DNA of 64,000 bases from Patagioenas fasciata (lineage: Eukaryota > Chordata > Aves > Columbiformes > Columbidae). Both the position numbers and the translations under genes were made by a program. Positions 20,915-31,860 of the stretch are shown in pieces. How positions within the stretch are numbered: position 1 is the stretch's first letter; every line of letters starts with the position of its first letter. The DNA is taken from positions 17,408,488 through 17,472,487 of the forward strand of contig NC_092559.1 of NCBI RefSeq assembly GCF_037038585.1, given 5' to 3'. The notes under the pieces were generated by a model, which was not told where the DNA came from, did not search any database, and worked only from the letters and a program-made list of their open reading frames with translations.

Positions 20915-22240
20915 GCAAGCAAGTGGAGCAACCGTGAGAGATTTAAATGGTTCTAAGGAGCACAAGCGATCAGGGCAAGCAAACAGGGGTGTGGGGGTTT
21001 GCAGTCAGGGCATGCAGGAAGTGCGCTGCAGGCTACTTGTAGGTCCACAACCCAAGGTAGTACTTGTGCTCTAGGTCTCTGCCATAATGGTGTGCACTCG
21101 CCTCAGAGTTAAAAACAGTGCGCTTGCAGGGAAAGCCCCTGAGATGTCTCATGCTTCCACCCAGACAGAACCAGTAAGGAAGGAGACTTCAGTACAGGTG
21201 GTATGTTGCAATGAGTACCCAGACCCTATTCCTGGAGAAAAGGTAAATACCTGCACAAGGTGTGCACAGGCTGATGATCTGCTATGTCAGGTGGTTGAGT
21301 TGCAACAAACAGTTAAAAGGCTGTGCAGTATTAGAGGAGGTGAGATGGTGATAGATAGGTGGTTACAGAACCATGCTCCTGTAGCAGACATCACTGAGAA
21401 TGTAGTGGACATCACTGAGAATGAGGCACCTTGGACCCTGGTGACCCACTAAAGCAGGGCTCCATCTCAGTCTCCACCCTCCAGCATCACAACTGAAAAC
21501 AGATATGAAGCTTTAACAGCTATAGGCATCAATGAGCAAGGTCTGCAAGAAGAAACTGTACCGGTAGCACACAGTGGATACCATAAAAAGAAACTAAGAG
21601 TGTTTGTGGTGGGTGACTCTGTTAAAGGGCACTGAAGCGCACATCTGCCATCCTGACCGGGAGTCACAAGAGGTATACTGCCTTCTGGGAGCTAAGATCC
21701 AAGATGTTGCTGAGAGGGTTCCACAACTTGTCAAGAGCACAGACTGCTATCCACTGCTGCTCTTTCATGGGGGGACAAATGACACTGCAAGCCAGAGCCT
21801 GGGCAGAATCAAGGAAGACTATAAAGCCCTAGGGGCACAAGTGAAAAATATTGGTGCCCAAGTTACCTTTTCCTCCATTCTGTAGTTGGATGAAAGGGGG
21901 TAGCCAGAAATAAATGCATAATGCACATTAACTCCTGGCTTTGAGGCTGGTGCCCTTGTGAGGGTTTTGACTTTTATGACAATGGGACATTCTTTTATGA
22001 CTATAACCTGTTAGGGAGGGATGGAATCCATCTGTCTGAAAGAGGCAAGGGAATCTTAGGCAGTAAGCTGGCCAACTTGGTGAGGAGGGCTTTAAACTGA
22101 AGAGCTTGCGGAGTGGGGTCCTAAGTGGTAATGCTCATGCCATCACATCCAACTAGGGAACAAGCCAGGCCAACCACAGCAGCAACAAATATTCCTTAGC
22201 GGCCTCCCAAGATGAGAACCAGAAGACTCAAGGGTATGTA
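20915..22240 (+). mobile_element. CR1 LINE ORF1 fragment
   Basis: Plus-strand 5' portion of a CR1. Frame 21087-21452 encodes MVCTRLRVKNS, a Cys-bearing CTRCAQADDLLCQVVELQQTVKRL coiled coil and a terminal APWTLV. Downstream, 21600-21885 encodes the SGNH-esterase-like domain of CR1 ORF1: block I as VVGDSVKG and, in frame 21604-21885, FHGGTNDTASQSLGRIK, which holds the GxND motif. ORF1 binds RNA and may have hydrolase activity. A stop/frameshift separates the two parts and the element ends before ORF2. Confidence 0.8.
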
Positions 22241-22245
22241 CGGCT

Positions 22246-23215
22246 ATGGTGGATCCTTCTGAACCCCTCATGGGACTGCAGCCTATTAATCTAGATGTAA
22301 AAATTCATATAATAACTCCAGACAATGCTGTATGGTTCTGTACCCTGACTTCTCCTCTTATTTTACATCCTTTGCTAATATCAGATTTTCGAGTTCTTTT
22401 ATTTGGGGTATCTACGATGAATACCTGTACCTTATCTCAAGGAGACAGCATTGGAACAGTGTTATTGATGTTGAGAACAAGACATATTGTATTGAAGTTC
22501 AATTTGAAAAAGTACAAGCCAGATGTCTCCAAACTGTGTGGATAATCACCTCATGTCAGGTTATCAGACCCAGAGTAACATTAGCTGCAGAAGCTGGAAC
22601 AACATATATGTATTACTGGAAGGTGATGACACCCCTGTTTTCTTCACCTACCACAGGTTGGCTCATCGTGCTTTGCTATCTTGTACTAAAAGCATATGCC
22701 CTGGATATGTTTCTGCAAGACCAATATGTAAATACTTAGATTTGGTTGGTCTCTACTGTAAATAACTCATCTGCCTTTTATATTAAGGGAAGACTAATGG
22801 CTGCAGATATTTTAAAAATGTGTTTTATTAGCATGTCAACCCTGGTAGCTGTATTACAGAATTATACTATGCTAAGGGATTTTGATATTAATGTTTCTTA
22901 TTGCTGTTTTTTCTGAGTAGGTAATGGTTGTAAAAGCTGCTTCAATTTTGAAGGCATGTGCTGCTTTAGCATAGCTGATAAACTAGCCAGAATAGAAGAT
23001 GACATATAACATATTCGGTACTAATGCATCAAGGGAAACAATCTAGTGATAATGCCTGGCTGAATGACTTGTTTAATTCCTTGACAAGAGAAATGGAACA
23101 CCTGATTTAAAGCATTATTGTATGCGGTGATGAGAACAACGCATACAGACACGCATATGGATCAGAGTAATAATCAATTCTAGAGGCTGAATAATAGTTT
23201 TACAGAAACAATTGG
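22246..23215 (+). pseudogene. Retroviral env remnant with CX6CC transmembrane motif
   Basis: The 22770-23215 part encodes an envelope transmembrane subunit: a heptad-like LVAVLQNYTMLRDFDI, then the cysteine motif CFNFEGMCC (22938-22964; C-x6-CC, which disulphide-links TM to SU in gamma-type envelopes), then LARIEDDI. The 22246-22740 part (open frames 22246-22545 and 22332-22739) may be surface subunit, but I see no firm motif. The TM frame has stops. It is next to an antisense pol fragment, so it is not part of a simple provirus. Confidence 0.55.
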
Positions 23216-23848
23216 GCAAAAAAACCCACATTCCAAGTATATCAATCTGTTTGCTTTCTCATCATATTGTCCTACAATAGCCACAGGTTGCCTCTGTGTT
23301 GTAGCTATAAATAGACAAATCTGCAAGTGTAATCAAATGCAGTCAGCCTGTAAGGTGGTCATAAACTTGTTCATCAAAGTCTCTAACCCCATTTTGGGTT
23401 TTGTATTTACTGGACATTGTTTTTCCTTAACGGCTCAAAGTCCTCTTTCAGTTCTGTCTCAGTGTAGTATTGGTTTTATCAATACTTCAGCTGCCAATAC
23501 TAGTGGAAATACAGCATCCAAAATTTCCTTGGAGATTTCTTGCTTGCAGCAAGCAGATCTGTACCTTCCAAGCACCTTCTTATGGGACATGCAACTAAAC
23601 AGAATTGTCAGAACATTTCTTCTCTTCAACATTTCTTCTCAGAAAACATTATTTGAGCTTACAGTTTACTTAACAAATCTTGACCCAAGAGAGGTATAGG
23701 GCTTTCTGGCAAACACACAAATACATCTGTTAAAACTTTGTTCCAAAATTGGCATTCCATTGGATTTTAAAAATGGCCTTTCTTTTTTTTCCCATGACCC
23801 CAAGAACTAGCACGGTAAATTTTCTAAGAAGTCCTTTGCAACTAGTTA
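23216..23848 (-). pseudogene. Retroviral protease/pol fragment, antisense
   Basis: Reverse complement of this stretch matches 49465-50100 in the class II provirus. It encodes the protease C-terminus PESPIPLLGQDLLSKL followed by a stop (around 23670), the hydrophobic-LLG-x-D-LL signature that ends retroviral proteases, then putative RT N-terminal residues. The catalytic Asp-Thr-Gly lies outside the fragment. Both copies have the same stop at the same codon. The CR1 at 23850 abuts its 5' side. Confidence 0.55.
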
Positions 23849-24293
23849 ACACAGAATCACACAGAATGTTAGGGATTGGAAGGGACCTCGAAAGATCATC
23901 TAGTCCAATCCCCCTGCCGGAGCAGGAACACCTATTTGAGGTTACACAGGAAGGCGTCCAGGCAGGTTTAGAATGCCTCCAGAGTAGGAGACTCCACAAC
24001 CCTCCTGGGCAGCCTATTCCAGTGTTCTGTTACCCTCACTGGGAAGAAGTTTCTTCTCAAATTTAAGTGGAACCTCTTGTGTTCCAGTTTGAACCACTTA
24101 CCCCTTGTCCTACCGCTGGATGTCACAGAGAAGAGCCTGGCTCCATCCTTGTGACACTCACCCTTTATATATTTGTAAACATTAATAAGGTCACCCCTCA
24201 GTCTCCTCTTCTCCAAGCTGAAGAGACCCAGCTCCCTCAGCCTTTCCTCATAAGGGAGATGCTCCACTCCCTTGATCATTTTGTTGCCCTGCA

Positions 24294-26840
24294 CTAGACT
24301 CTCTCCAGCAGTCCCCTGTCCTTCTTGAACTGAGGGGCCCAAAACTGGACACAGTATTCCAGACGGGGTCTCACCAGGGCAGAGTAGAGGGGAAGGAGAA
24401 CCTCTCTGGACCTATTAACCACTCCCCTTCTAATACACCCCAGGATGCCATTGGCCTTCCTGGCCACAAGGGCACAGTGCTGGCTCATGGTCATCCTGCT
24501 GTCCACCAGGACGCCCAGGTCCCTTTCCCCTACACTGCTCTCTAATATGTAATTTCCCAACCTATACTGGAACCTGGGGTTGTTCCTGCCCAGATGCAGG
24601 ACTCTACACTTTCCCTTGCTAAATTTCACCAGGTTATTCCCCGCCCAACTCTCCAGCCTGTCCAGGTCCCACTGGATGGCAGCACAGCCTTCTCGCGTGT
24701 CAGCCACTCCTCCCAGCTTAGTGTCATCAGCAAACTTGCTGATAGTACACTCAATTCCCTCGTGCAAATCGTTAATGAATATATTGAATAATATTGGCCC
24801 CAGTACTGACCCCTGAGGCACTCCACTAGATACTGGCCTCCAACTAGACTCCGCACCATTGACCACCACTCTCTGGCTTCTCTCCTTAAGCCAGTTTGCA
24901 ACCCACCTCACTACTCTATTGTCCAGACCACACCTCCTCAATTTAGCTGTGAGGATGCTATGGGAGACTGTGTCAAAGGCTTTACTGAAGTCAAGGTAGA
25001 CCACATCCACCGCCCTGCCATCATCCATCCACCTTGTTACATTCTCATAAAAGGCTATGAGGTTGGTCAAGCATGACTTACCCTTGGTAAAGCCATGCTG
25101 ACTGCCCCTAATGACCCTCTTATCCCTGATATGCCTTGAGATGACATCAAGGACAAGCTGTTCCATTACTTTCCCAGGGACAGAGGTGAGGCTGACCGGT
25201 CTATAATTACCCGGGTCCTCCTTCTTGCCCTTTTTGAAGACTGGAGTGACATTTGCTTTCCTCCAATCCTCGGGCACCTCTCCCGTTTCCCAAGACTTGG
25301 CAAAGATGATGGAGAGCGGTCCAGCAATGACTTCAGCCAGCTCCCTCAGTACCCGCAGATGCATCCCATCTGGACCCATGGATTTATGGATGTCCAGACT
25401 ATTTAATAGCTCCCTAACCCAGTCCTCATCGACTAAAGCAAACTCCTCCACTGACCTGGCTTCACCTGGGGTCTCAGGGGTACAGGGCTCCCCAGGACAG
25501 CCTCCAGTAGAGTAGACAGAGAGAAAGAAGGCATTCAGTAATTCTGCCTTCTCTGTGTCTTCTGTCACCAGGGCACCCACCTCATTCATCAGTGGGCCTA
25601 CATTGCCTCTGGTGTTAGTTTTATCTGTCACGTATTTGAAAAAACTCTTCCTGTTGTCCTTGACCCCTCTCACCAGGTGGAATTCTAAGGAGGCCTTAGC
25701 TTTCCTAGTTACCTCCCTACACCCTCTGACAACAGCCTTATATTCTCCCCAAGTGGCCAGCCCCTCCTTCCACGATCTGTAAACTCTTCTCTTCCACTTG
25801 AGCTTACCCAGCAGCTCCCTGTTTAACCACGCAGGTCTACTGGCTCCCTTCCTTGACTTCGTATGTGTCGGGATGCTCTGATCTTGTGCCCGGTAGAAAC
25901 AGTCCCTGAACGCTAACCAACTGTCTTGGTCCCCTTTACTTTCAAGCAGCCTTGCCCATGGGATTTCCCTTAGCGATTGCCTGAAAAGGCCAAAGTTTAC
26001 CTTTCTGAAATCCAAGGTTGCAGTTCTGCTTGCTATCCTGCTCCTGTCACATGAGATCCTGAATTCCACCATCTCATGGTCGCTGCAACCAAGGCAGCCC
26101 TCAACCTTTACCGCTTCAACCAGACCCTCCTTGTTAGTGATGATAAGGTCCAGCAATGCACCTCTTCTTGTTGGCTCCTCCACCCTTTGCATCAGAAAGT
26201 TATCATCAAGGCACTGGAGGAACCTCCTAGACTGTGGCTGGCCAGCTGAGTAGTCCTTCCAGCAAACATCAGGGAAGTTAAAATCCCCCACCACAACCAG
26301 GGCCTGTGATTGCGAGGCTGCTCTCAGCTGTCTGTAGAAGGCCTCATCAACTTCCTCACCCTGATCTGGTGGTCTGTAGTAGATGCCCACAATAGCGTCA
26401 CCCTTGCCAGCCTGCCCCTTAACTTTCCCCCACAGACTCTCAACTTGCTCCTCATCCATGCCTGGACAATACTTAATAAATTGTAGTTGCTCTCTCACAT
26501 AAAGAGCAACTCCACCACCACGCCTGGCTGGTCTGTCTTTCCTGAAAAGGACATAGCCATCCATGACCACATTCCAGTCATGTGTGCTGTCCCACCATGT
26601 CTCTGTAATTGTCACCAGATCATAATCTCCTGCCCTAACACAGGTTTCTAACTCCTCCTGCTTATTCCCCATGCTGCCCGCATTGGTGTACAGGCATTTC
26701 AGAGAGTGAGTTGAGCACACCGATTTCACCTCAGGGGTATGGGGGGCCTCCCAGCCCTCATGAACTCTAGAGTGATGCCCTACGCATGCAAGCCCAGCTA
26801 CCACCCCATCCCCCTTCAAATCTAGTTTAAAGCTCCCCAA
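24294..26840 (-). pseudogene. CR1 ORF2: endonuclease-reverse transcriptase
   Basis: An 848-codon frame encoding the LINE polyprotein that nicks target DNA and primes reverse transcription from it. Endonuclease blocks: [18 protein letters not shown] (residues 48-65), [18 protein letters not shown] (the catalytic D/N region) and CSDHEMVEF (catalytic H). RT blocks: [61 protein letters not shown] with both aspartates. The frame stops at a TAG where related copies have Gln, in LLERVQRRA; about 20 bases on, a one-base deletion shifts the C-terminal 120 codons into another frame (23968-24342). Everything needed for catalysis is otherwise present, so the copy is young. Confidence 0.92.
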
Positions 26841-27633
26841 ATGAGCCCTGCTAATTCCTGTCCCAGCATCCTTTTGCCCCTGCGAGATAAACCTTTCCCG
26901 TGTATTGCTGTCTGGACTGGTGTCTTGTGAAACCAGCTGTTATCAAAGTACCCAAAGCCCTGCCTGTAGCACCAGTCCTGTAGCCAATTGTTTAGAGACT
27001 GGATTTTTCTATTCCCGACCACATCATCACCCAAAACTGGAAGGAGGGCAGAGAAAATCACTCGAGCCCCAAATTCTTTTACCATCTGTCCCAAGGCCTT
27101 GAAATCTTTTTTTCATTCCCGTCAGACTGCAGAATGCAGCTTCCTCCCCATCTGTCTGGAAGATCAGCAGTGGGTAGTAGTCTGTCGGGTGCACCAGGTT
27201 GGGGAGCATCCTGGTGATGTCCCTGATCTGGGCTCCAGGTAGACTGCACACTTCCCTACGATGAGGGTCAACTCTGCAGATTGGGCCCTCTGTCCCTCTC
27301 AGAAGGGCATTGCCTACTACAGTTACCCTTCTTTCTTTCTTATCTGAGGCGGTCTTGAGGTGTGGGGTCAACTGTCTCTTTCGATGTGACCTCAAATGAG
27401 CCTTGCACCACATCCTCACATATCTCCTCTTCAAGATCCAGGGCCTCAAACCTATTACAGAGGGGCACCTGGGGAAGCAAAGCAGGTAGGGAGGGGGGTT
27501 GCCCACAGCCCCTAACTGGAACTAGCTTCCAACCCTCATCATCTTTTCTGTCCCCTACCTCTGCCTGACAGTGACAGGGCAGGGACTGTCTCAGGTCTTC
27601 TCCCTTTGCCCGACAGGGCAAGGGGTTCATCAC
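26822..27633 (-). pseudogene. CR1 ORF1: SGNH-esterase-like protein, broken
   Basis: Three overlapping frames (27340-27633, 27027-27506, 26822-27094) together give most of ORF1: WKLVPVRGCGQPPSLPALLPQ, ALDLEEEICEDVV, KERRVTVVGNALLRGTEG and SLPGAQIRDITRMLPNLV. In the esterase-like block I, the copy at 62161 reads GDSLLRGTEG, while this one reads GNALLRGTEG, losing both the Asp and the presumed catalytic Ser. Frameshifts at about 27350 and 27090 break it. Confidence 0.8.
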
Positions 27634-27643
27634 CTTTTGGGGA

Positions 27644-27929
27644 ATGTGTTGTATTAACTTGTCTGATCCTTCTGAATCTGTTCATAGTATTTTAGACAAA
27701 CTAAAACAGCACATTAATAAGATTGTCATAGTAGAAGTAGGGTTTGACAAATGGTTTAAAAGCTTGGAAATAGGTGGGTAGTTGTTTGATCTTATTATAT
27801 AAGGCTTAGCTACGTTATATGTAACTGTAATCATTGTTGTTAATCATCTATTCTATGCTGCAGTGTATTTCAAAGATGATTCAGTGCATTGTAAACAAGG
27901 CCTGGTTGGTTCAAAAACAAAAAGGGGGA
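27644..27929 (+). pseudogene. Env transmembrane C-terminus of class II element
   Basis: Begins inside the TM cysteine motif (ATGTGTTGTATTAAC, read Met-Cys-Cys-Ile-Asn) immediately after the CR1 5' end. It continues as in 51310-51590: heptad region, a WF-containing membrane-proximal part and the polypurine AAAAACAAAAAGGGGGAG just before an LTR. Open stretches are short; stops are frequent. Confidence 0.6.
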
Positions 27930-28294
27930 GGTTTGAGGGATTTTCTTGAAGTTAATGTGTGTATAGATTTCTATTAGATGGAGATTTGTTACTGAACTAG
28001 CCAGGTCTAAAGGAATTTCAAGGAAAGCTGAAAACAGGACCTGTTGTGGGAGTGAGGCAGTTCTACAATAACAGAGCCTCAACAAGATGTAAATCAACAG
28101 ACCTATTAGCAGTGAGACTCGGGCGTGTGGACAGCTCATGAACATAGACAATATCCAATTAGCTAATGCATGCTTGGAGCATGGACATGTGATCAGGAAA
28201 TAACTGCATATATAAGGAGGTTTGTTTCTGTAATAAAGGGCTTCACTTGAATTCGTATTGGATTGTGTGGAGTCCATGATTTTTCGCCCTTGCA
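27930..28294 (+). repeat. Class II ERV LTR (5' terminus slightly truncated)
   Basis: Same family as 51600-51932 and 31103-31442. It lacks about nine terminal bases at its 5' side, so the polypurine tract runs straight into GTTTGAGGGATTTTC. TATA-like ATATATAAGGAGG at about 28208 and AATAAA at about 28233 are the core promoter and poly(A) signal. Ends CCCTTGCA, abutting ERVL copy 4. Confidence 0.75.
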
Positions 28295-28447
28295 GTGCCC
28301 TGCCTCCAACCAGGTGAAGGAAAGGGATAACAGAGTTTATTGGACTGTACAAATACGATGGCCTGGTACAACACACCCCCAGGAGTACAAAGCTTTAGTG
28401 GACACTGGTGCTCAGTGCACAATCATTCCTTCTAATTATAAAGGAAC

Positions 28448-29442
28448 TGTCACGGAGGCACCCCGAGGTTAGTTTAAGGGACAAGAGGGTCCAAAACAGC
28501 TTTTATTAAACTGGTGAGAAACAGGGTTTTAGCACTCCAAAGGTGACTTAAATACAGGTTCAGATATTAGTTGAGGAAAATTATTAAGGGGCAGCAACTA
28601 ATACAACAGGAGGTCCACAGTGTCCATACACATGGCTTCACCAAAAACAATGCCGGAGCCACTCCTGAGTCCAGGAAGACTACACATTTGCCTGAACATG
28701 GTGTGGGATTATTTTAAAGGGATACACATACTCGTATGGAGTATGGGAAGTGTACACTCGCGATTCGGCAAGGGTAAATTTATAGTACACTCGCAATCCT
28801 GTGAGGAGAAATGCACGTGCAAATGTGCACGGAATATTACACGTGCTTATGTGGAAGCACGGGAGGAAAATACACTCGCGATTATGCGAGCATTAATTTA
28901 TACACGTGCTCGTATTGAGCATGGAAAGTACGTGTGCAAATGTGCACAGAAAGTATAAATACACGTGCAAATGTGCGCAGAAAGTAGATACACTCACAAT
29001 CCTGTGAGGGTTAATTTTACTTACACACTTGGTGGCAAGGTCAGCAGAGTCTCTGTCCCGGGGAGGGGGGGCCGTGGCTCCTAGCGGCAGTGGCTAAGCT
29101 CGTAACTCCAAGAGATCGTGCGCAAGACCACACATCTCGACGAGAGTCCCGTTTTTTATAACCTGATCAGATCTGACTGTGGGCATTACAGAAGCTTCTC
29201 TGCACCCCCACCCTGTCTGTGGAGTGCCCCTGAAGCCTCCAAACATCCCCCACACTGGTCGCAGGCGCCTAGCGGCTCTCTGGCACCTCAGCACTCCCTT
29301 CTCCTAACGGCCCTGGCCAGGGTGCTCTGGGGCCAAACAAAAGAAGCTGTTAGCCTCAAACAGCAGAGAGAGAGGGAGATGTGTCTACTCCTTCCATATC
29401 AAAGGAGGGAGGGGGAGAGAGGGGAGTTTGCATTCTGCCACA
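28448..29442 (+). repeat. Solo LTR, hairpin family (LTR-H), with hairpin array
   Basis: 995 bases, starting TGTCACGGAGGCACCCC and ending ATTCTGCCACA. It is flanked by a perfect 5 bp target duplication GGAAC (28443-28447 and 29443-29447) and interrupts the ERVL protease. It carries an inverted-repeat-rich section at about 28720-29010. The same family is found as a solo LTR at 40845-41680 and as an inverted end fragment at 33197-33291. No internal sequence of this family was identified in the window. Confidence 0.9.
28720..29010 (+). repeat. Array of about ten short hairpins
   Basis: Successive imperfect units, each 25-35 bases apart, each able to fold: ATACTC-GTATG-GAGTAT; CTCGCA-ATCC-TGTGAG; CGTGCA-AATG-TGCACG; CGTGCTT-ATGTGG-AAGCACG; CTCGC-GATTAT-GCGAG; CGTGCTC-GTATT-GAGCATG; TGTGCA-AATG-TGCACA; GTGCA-AATG-TGCGC; CTCACA-ATCC-TGTGAG; one weaker unit at 28757-28773. 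Stem sequences change in pairs between units, so pairing is kept while the sequence varies. Spacers are A/T-rich (GAAAATACA, GAATATTACA). See findings. Confidence 0.8.
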
Positions 29443-30322
29443 GGAACGCAATCCATTAATATTGTTGGAGTGACTGGGGGATCCCAGGAACTGACTGTTG
29501 TAGAGGCTGAAATGAGCCTAACTGGAAAAAACTGGCAAAAGCATCCCCTTATGACTGGTCCAGATGCTCCGTGCATCCTTGGCATAGACTACCTCAGGAG
29601 AGGGTATTTTAAGGACCCAAAAGGGTATAGGTGGGCATTTGGTATAGCAGCTGTGGACACTGAGAAAATTGAACAGCTGTCTGATTTGCCTGGTCTTTCA
29701 GATGACCCTTCTGTTGTAGGACTGCTGATGGTTGATGATCAGCAGGTGCCAATTGCTACCACGACGGTGCATCGCAGGCAATATCGCACCAATCGAGATT
29801 CTTTGATTCCTATCCAGAGGTTGATCCGTCAACTGGAAAGCCAGGGTGTGATCAGTAAGACTCGCTCACCTTTTAATGGCCCAATCTGGCCAGTCTAGTG
29901 ACGAGTGGAGACTAACTGTAGACTATCATGGCCTGAATGAAGTTATGCCACCATTGAGTGCTTCCATGCCTGACATACTAGAAGTGCAATTTGAACTGGA
30001 GTCAAAGGCAGCCAAGTGGTATGCTACAATTGACATTGCTAATGCATTTTTCTCTATTCCTTTAGCAGCAGAGTGCAAGCCACAGTTTGCTTTCACCTGG
30101 AGGGGCATCCAGTACACGTGGAATCGCTTACCCCAGGGGTGGAAACACAGTCCTACCACCTGCTGTGGACTGATCCAGAACACGCTGGAACAACGTAAAG
30201 CTCCAGAACACTTGCAATATATTGATGACATCATCATATGGGGCGACACAGCGAAAGAAGTTTTCGAGAAAGGTGAGAGAATAATTCAGATTCTTTTGGA
30301 TGCTGGTTTTGCCATAAAATGA

Positions 30323-31860
30323 AGCAGGGTCAAGGGACCTGCACGAGAGATCCAGTTTTTAGGAATAAAATGGCAAGATGGCCGTCGTCAGATCCCAATG
30401 GATGTGATCAACAAAATTGCAGCAATGTCTCCACCTACTAATAAAAAGGAGACACAGACTTTCTTGGGCGTTGTAGGTTTTTGGAGAATGCATATTCCTG
30501 ACTACAGCCACATTGTGAGCCCTCTCTATCGAGTGACTCGTAAAAAGAAACAGTTTGAGTGGGGCCCAGAACAACGACAAGCCTTTGAACAAATTAAGCG
30601 TGAGATAACTCATGTGGTGGCCCTCGGATCAGTTCGGACTGGACTAGCTGTTAAAAATGGGCTCTACACTGCAGCCGGAGATAATGGTCCTATCTGGACC
30701 CTCTGGCAGAAAGCACCAGGAGAAACCCGTGGCCGACCCTTAGGTTTTTGGAGTCGAGGATACAAAGGATCTGGGGCCAAGTATACTCCAATGGAAAAAG
30801 AGATACTAGCAGCATATGAAGGAGGTCAAGCTGCTTCAGAAGTGATCGGTACTGAAGCACAGCTCCTCCTAGCACCTCGACTACTGTTGCTGAGCTGGAT
30901 TTTCAAAGGGACAGTTCCCTCTATGCATCATGCAACCGATGCTGCGTGGAGTAAGTGAATTGCATTGATCATGCAACAAACTCTATTTGGAAGTCTCAAT
31001 CGCCCAGGGATCTTATAAGTGATTACAGATTGGTCGAAAAGTAAAGACTTTGGGATGTCGCCAGATGAAGAGGAAGTAACACGTGCTGAAGAAGCACCAC
31101 CGTGTGAAGGGGTTTCGTTAGAAGGAGATATGTTGTTGAATTAGTCAGGCCCAAAGGAATCTCAAGGCCACTTCGAGAAGCTGAGAACAGAATCTGCTGT
31201 GAGAAAGAGAGAGGGGCGTTTCTTCATTAACAGGGCCTCAGCATGGCGTGAGTCATCGGACCTATCATCGGTGGGGCTCCAGCGTGTGGACTGCCCATGA
31301 TACTCATTTAGCGAATCCATGCTTGGAGCGTGGATTCGTGATTAGAGAACAGTTGCGTATATAAGGAGACATGCTTCTGTAATAAATGGCTTTTGCGTGA
31401 TTCACATTGAATCGGAGTGCTGAGTCCTTTATCGTTCCAACACCACCGTATAATACTTTTCAGAAACTCATAAGCAGTATGCACTGTTCATAGATGGGTC
31501 CTGTTGTCTTGTAGGAAAACATAAAAGGTGGAAAGCTGCTGTGTGGAGTCCCACACGACGAGTTACAGAAGCCCCTGAAGGACAAGGTGAATCCAGTCAG
31601 TTTGCAGAAGTGAAAGCCATCCAGCTGGCTTTGGACATGGCTGAACTAGAGAAGTGGCCAATACTTTCTCTCTATACTGACTCGTGGGTGGTAGTAAATG
31701 CCTTGTGGAGGTGGCTGCAGCAATGGAAGAAAAGTGGCTAGCAGTGCAGAGGCAAACCCATTTGGGCTTCCACACTGTGGCAAGACATTGCTGCCCGGTT
31801 AGAGAGCCTGTCTGTAAAAGTTCATCATGTAGATGCTCATGTGCCTAAAAGTCGAGCCAC
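30323..31860 (+). pseudogene. ERVL RT connection and RNase H, copy 4 (split by solo LTR)
   Basis: Frame 30398-30958 encodes MDVINKIAAMSPPTNKKETQ, FLGVVGFWRMHIPDYSH, the LYRVTRKKKQFEWGPEQRQ segment that copy 2 has lost, and PLGFWSRGYKGSGAKYTP. A TGA near 30957 follows AAWSK. RNase H starts before 31102, is interrupted by a class II solo LTR, and resumes at 31443. Visible acidic blocks: SSQFAEVKAIQLALD and LYTDSWVVVNALW; the first Asp block reads LFIDGSC. A TAG at 31739 closes the second frame. Confidence 0.8.
31103..31442 (+). repeat. Solo LTR of class II family, 6 bp target duplication
   Basis: 340 bases, TGTGAAGGGG to GTTCCAACA, flanked by CCACCG (31097-31102 and 31443-31448). Compared with 16188-16200 in copy 2, the uninterrupted target read GCACCACC(G/A)TATAAT. 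It has ATATAAGGAGAC (TATA) and AATAAA. It is related to 27930-28294 and 51600-51932. A 6 bp duplication is typical of alpha/betaretroviral integrases. Confidence 0.9.

Larger units (their letters stand above)
23850..27643 (-). mobile_element. Nearly full-length CR1 LINE, antisense
   Basis: Longest CR1 of the window, about 3.8 kb, with 3' end at 23850 (tail GATTCTGTG-like) and 5' end at 27643 inside ORF1. It joins retroviral TM sequence at the 5' side and the antisense protease fragment at the 3' side. Part of ORF1 (26822-27633, broken), ORF2 (one nonsense and one frameshift near its end) and the 3' UTR are present. It lacks the ORF1 start and the 5' UTR. Confidence 0.95.
28295..30322 (+). pseudogene. 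ERVL protease and RT, copy 4 (split by solo LTR)
   Basis: Protease begins before the LTR insertion, with an intact DTGAQCTIIPS (about 28400-28435), and continues at 29443 after it. The rest of protease and RT N-terminus are in 29428-29898; a frameshift and small deletion near 29895 (WPV to SSDEWRLTVDYHGLNEV) lead to frame 29876-30322. RT has DIANAFFSIP, LPQGWKHSPTTC and YIDD. The frame closes at TGA 30320-30322, at the same codon as in copy 1 (CGA in copy 2). Confidence 0.85.

Noticed and set aside
28720..29010. CRISPR-like array of regularly spaced units
   Set aside because: Units are palindromes with varying stem sequence, spacers are not unique, and the setting is a bird LTR.
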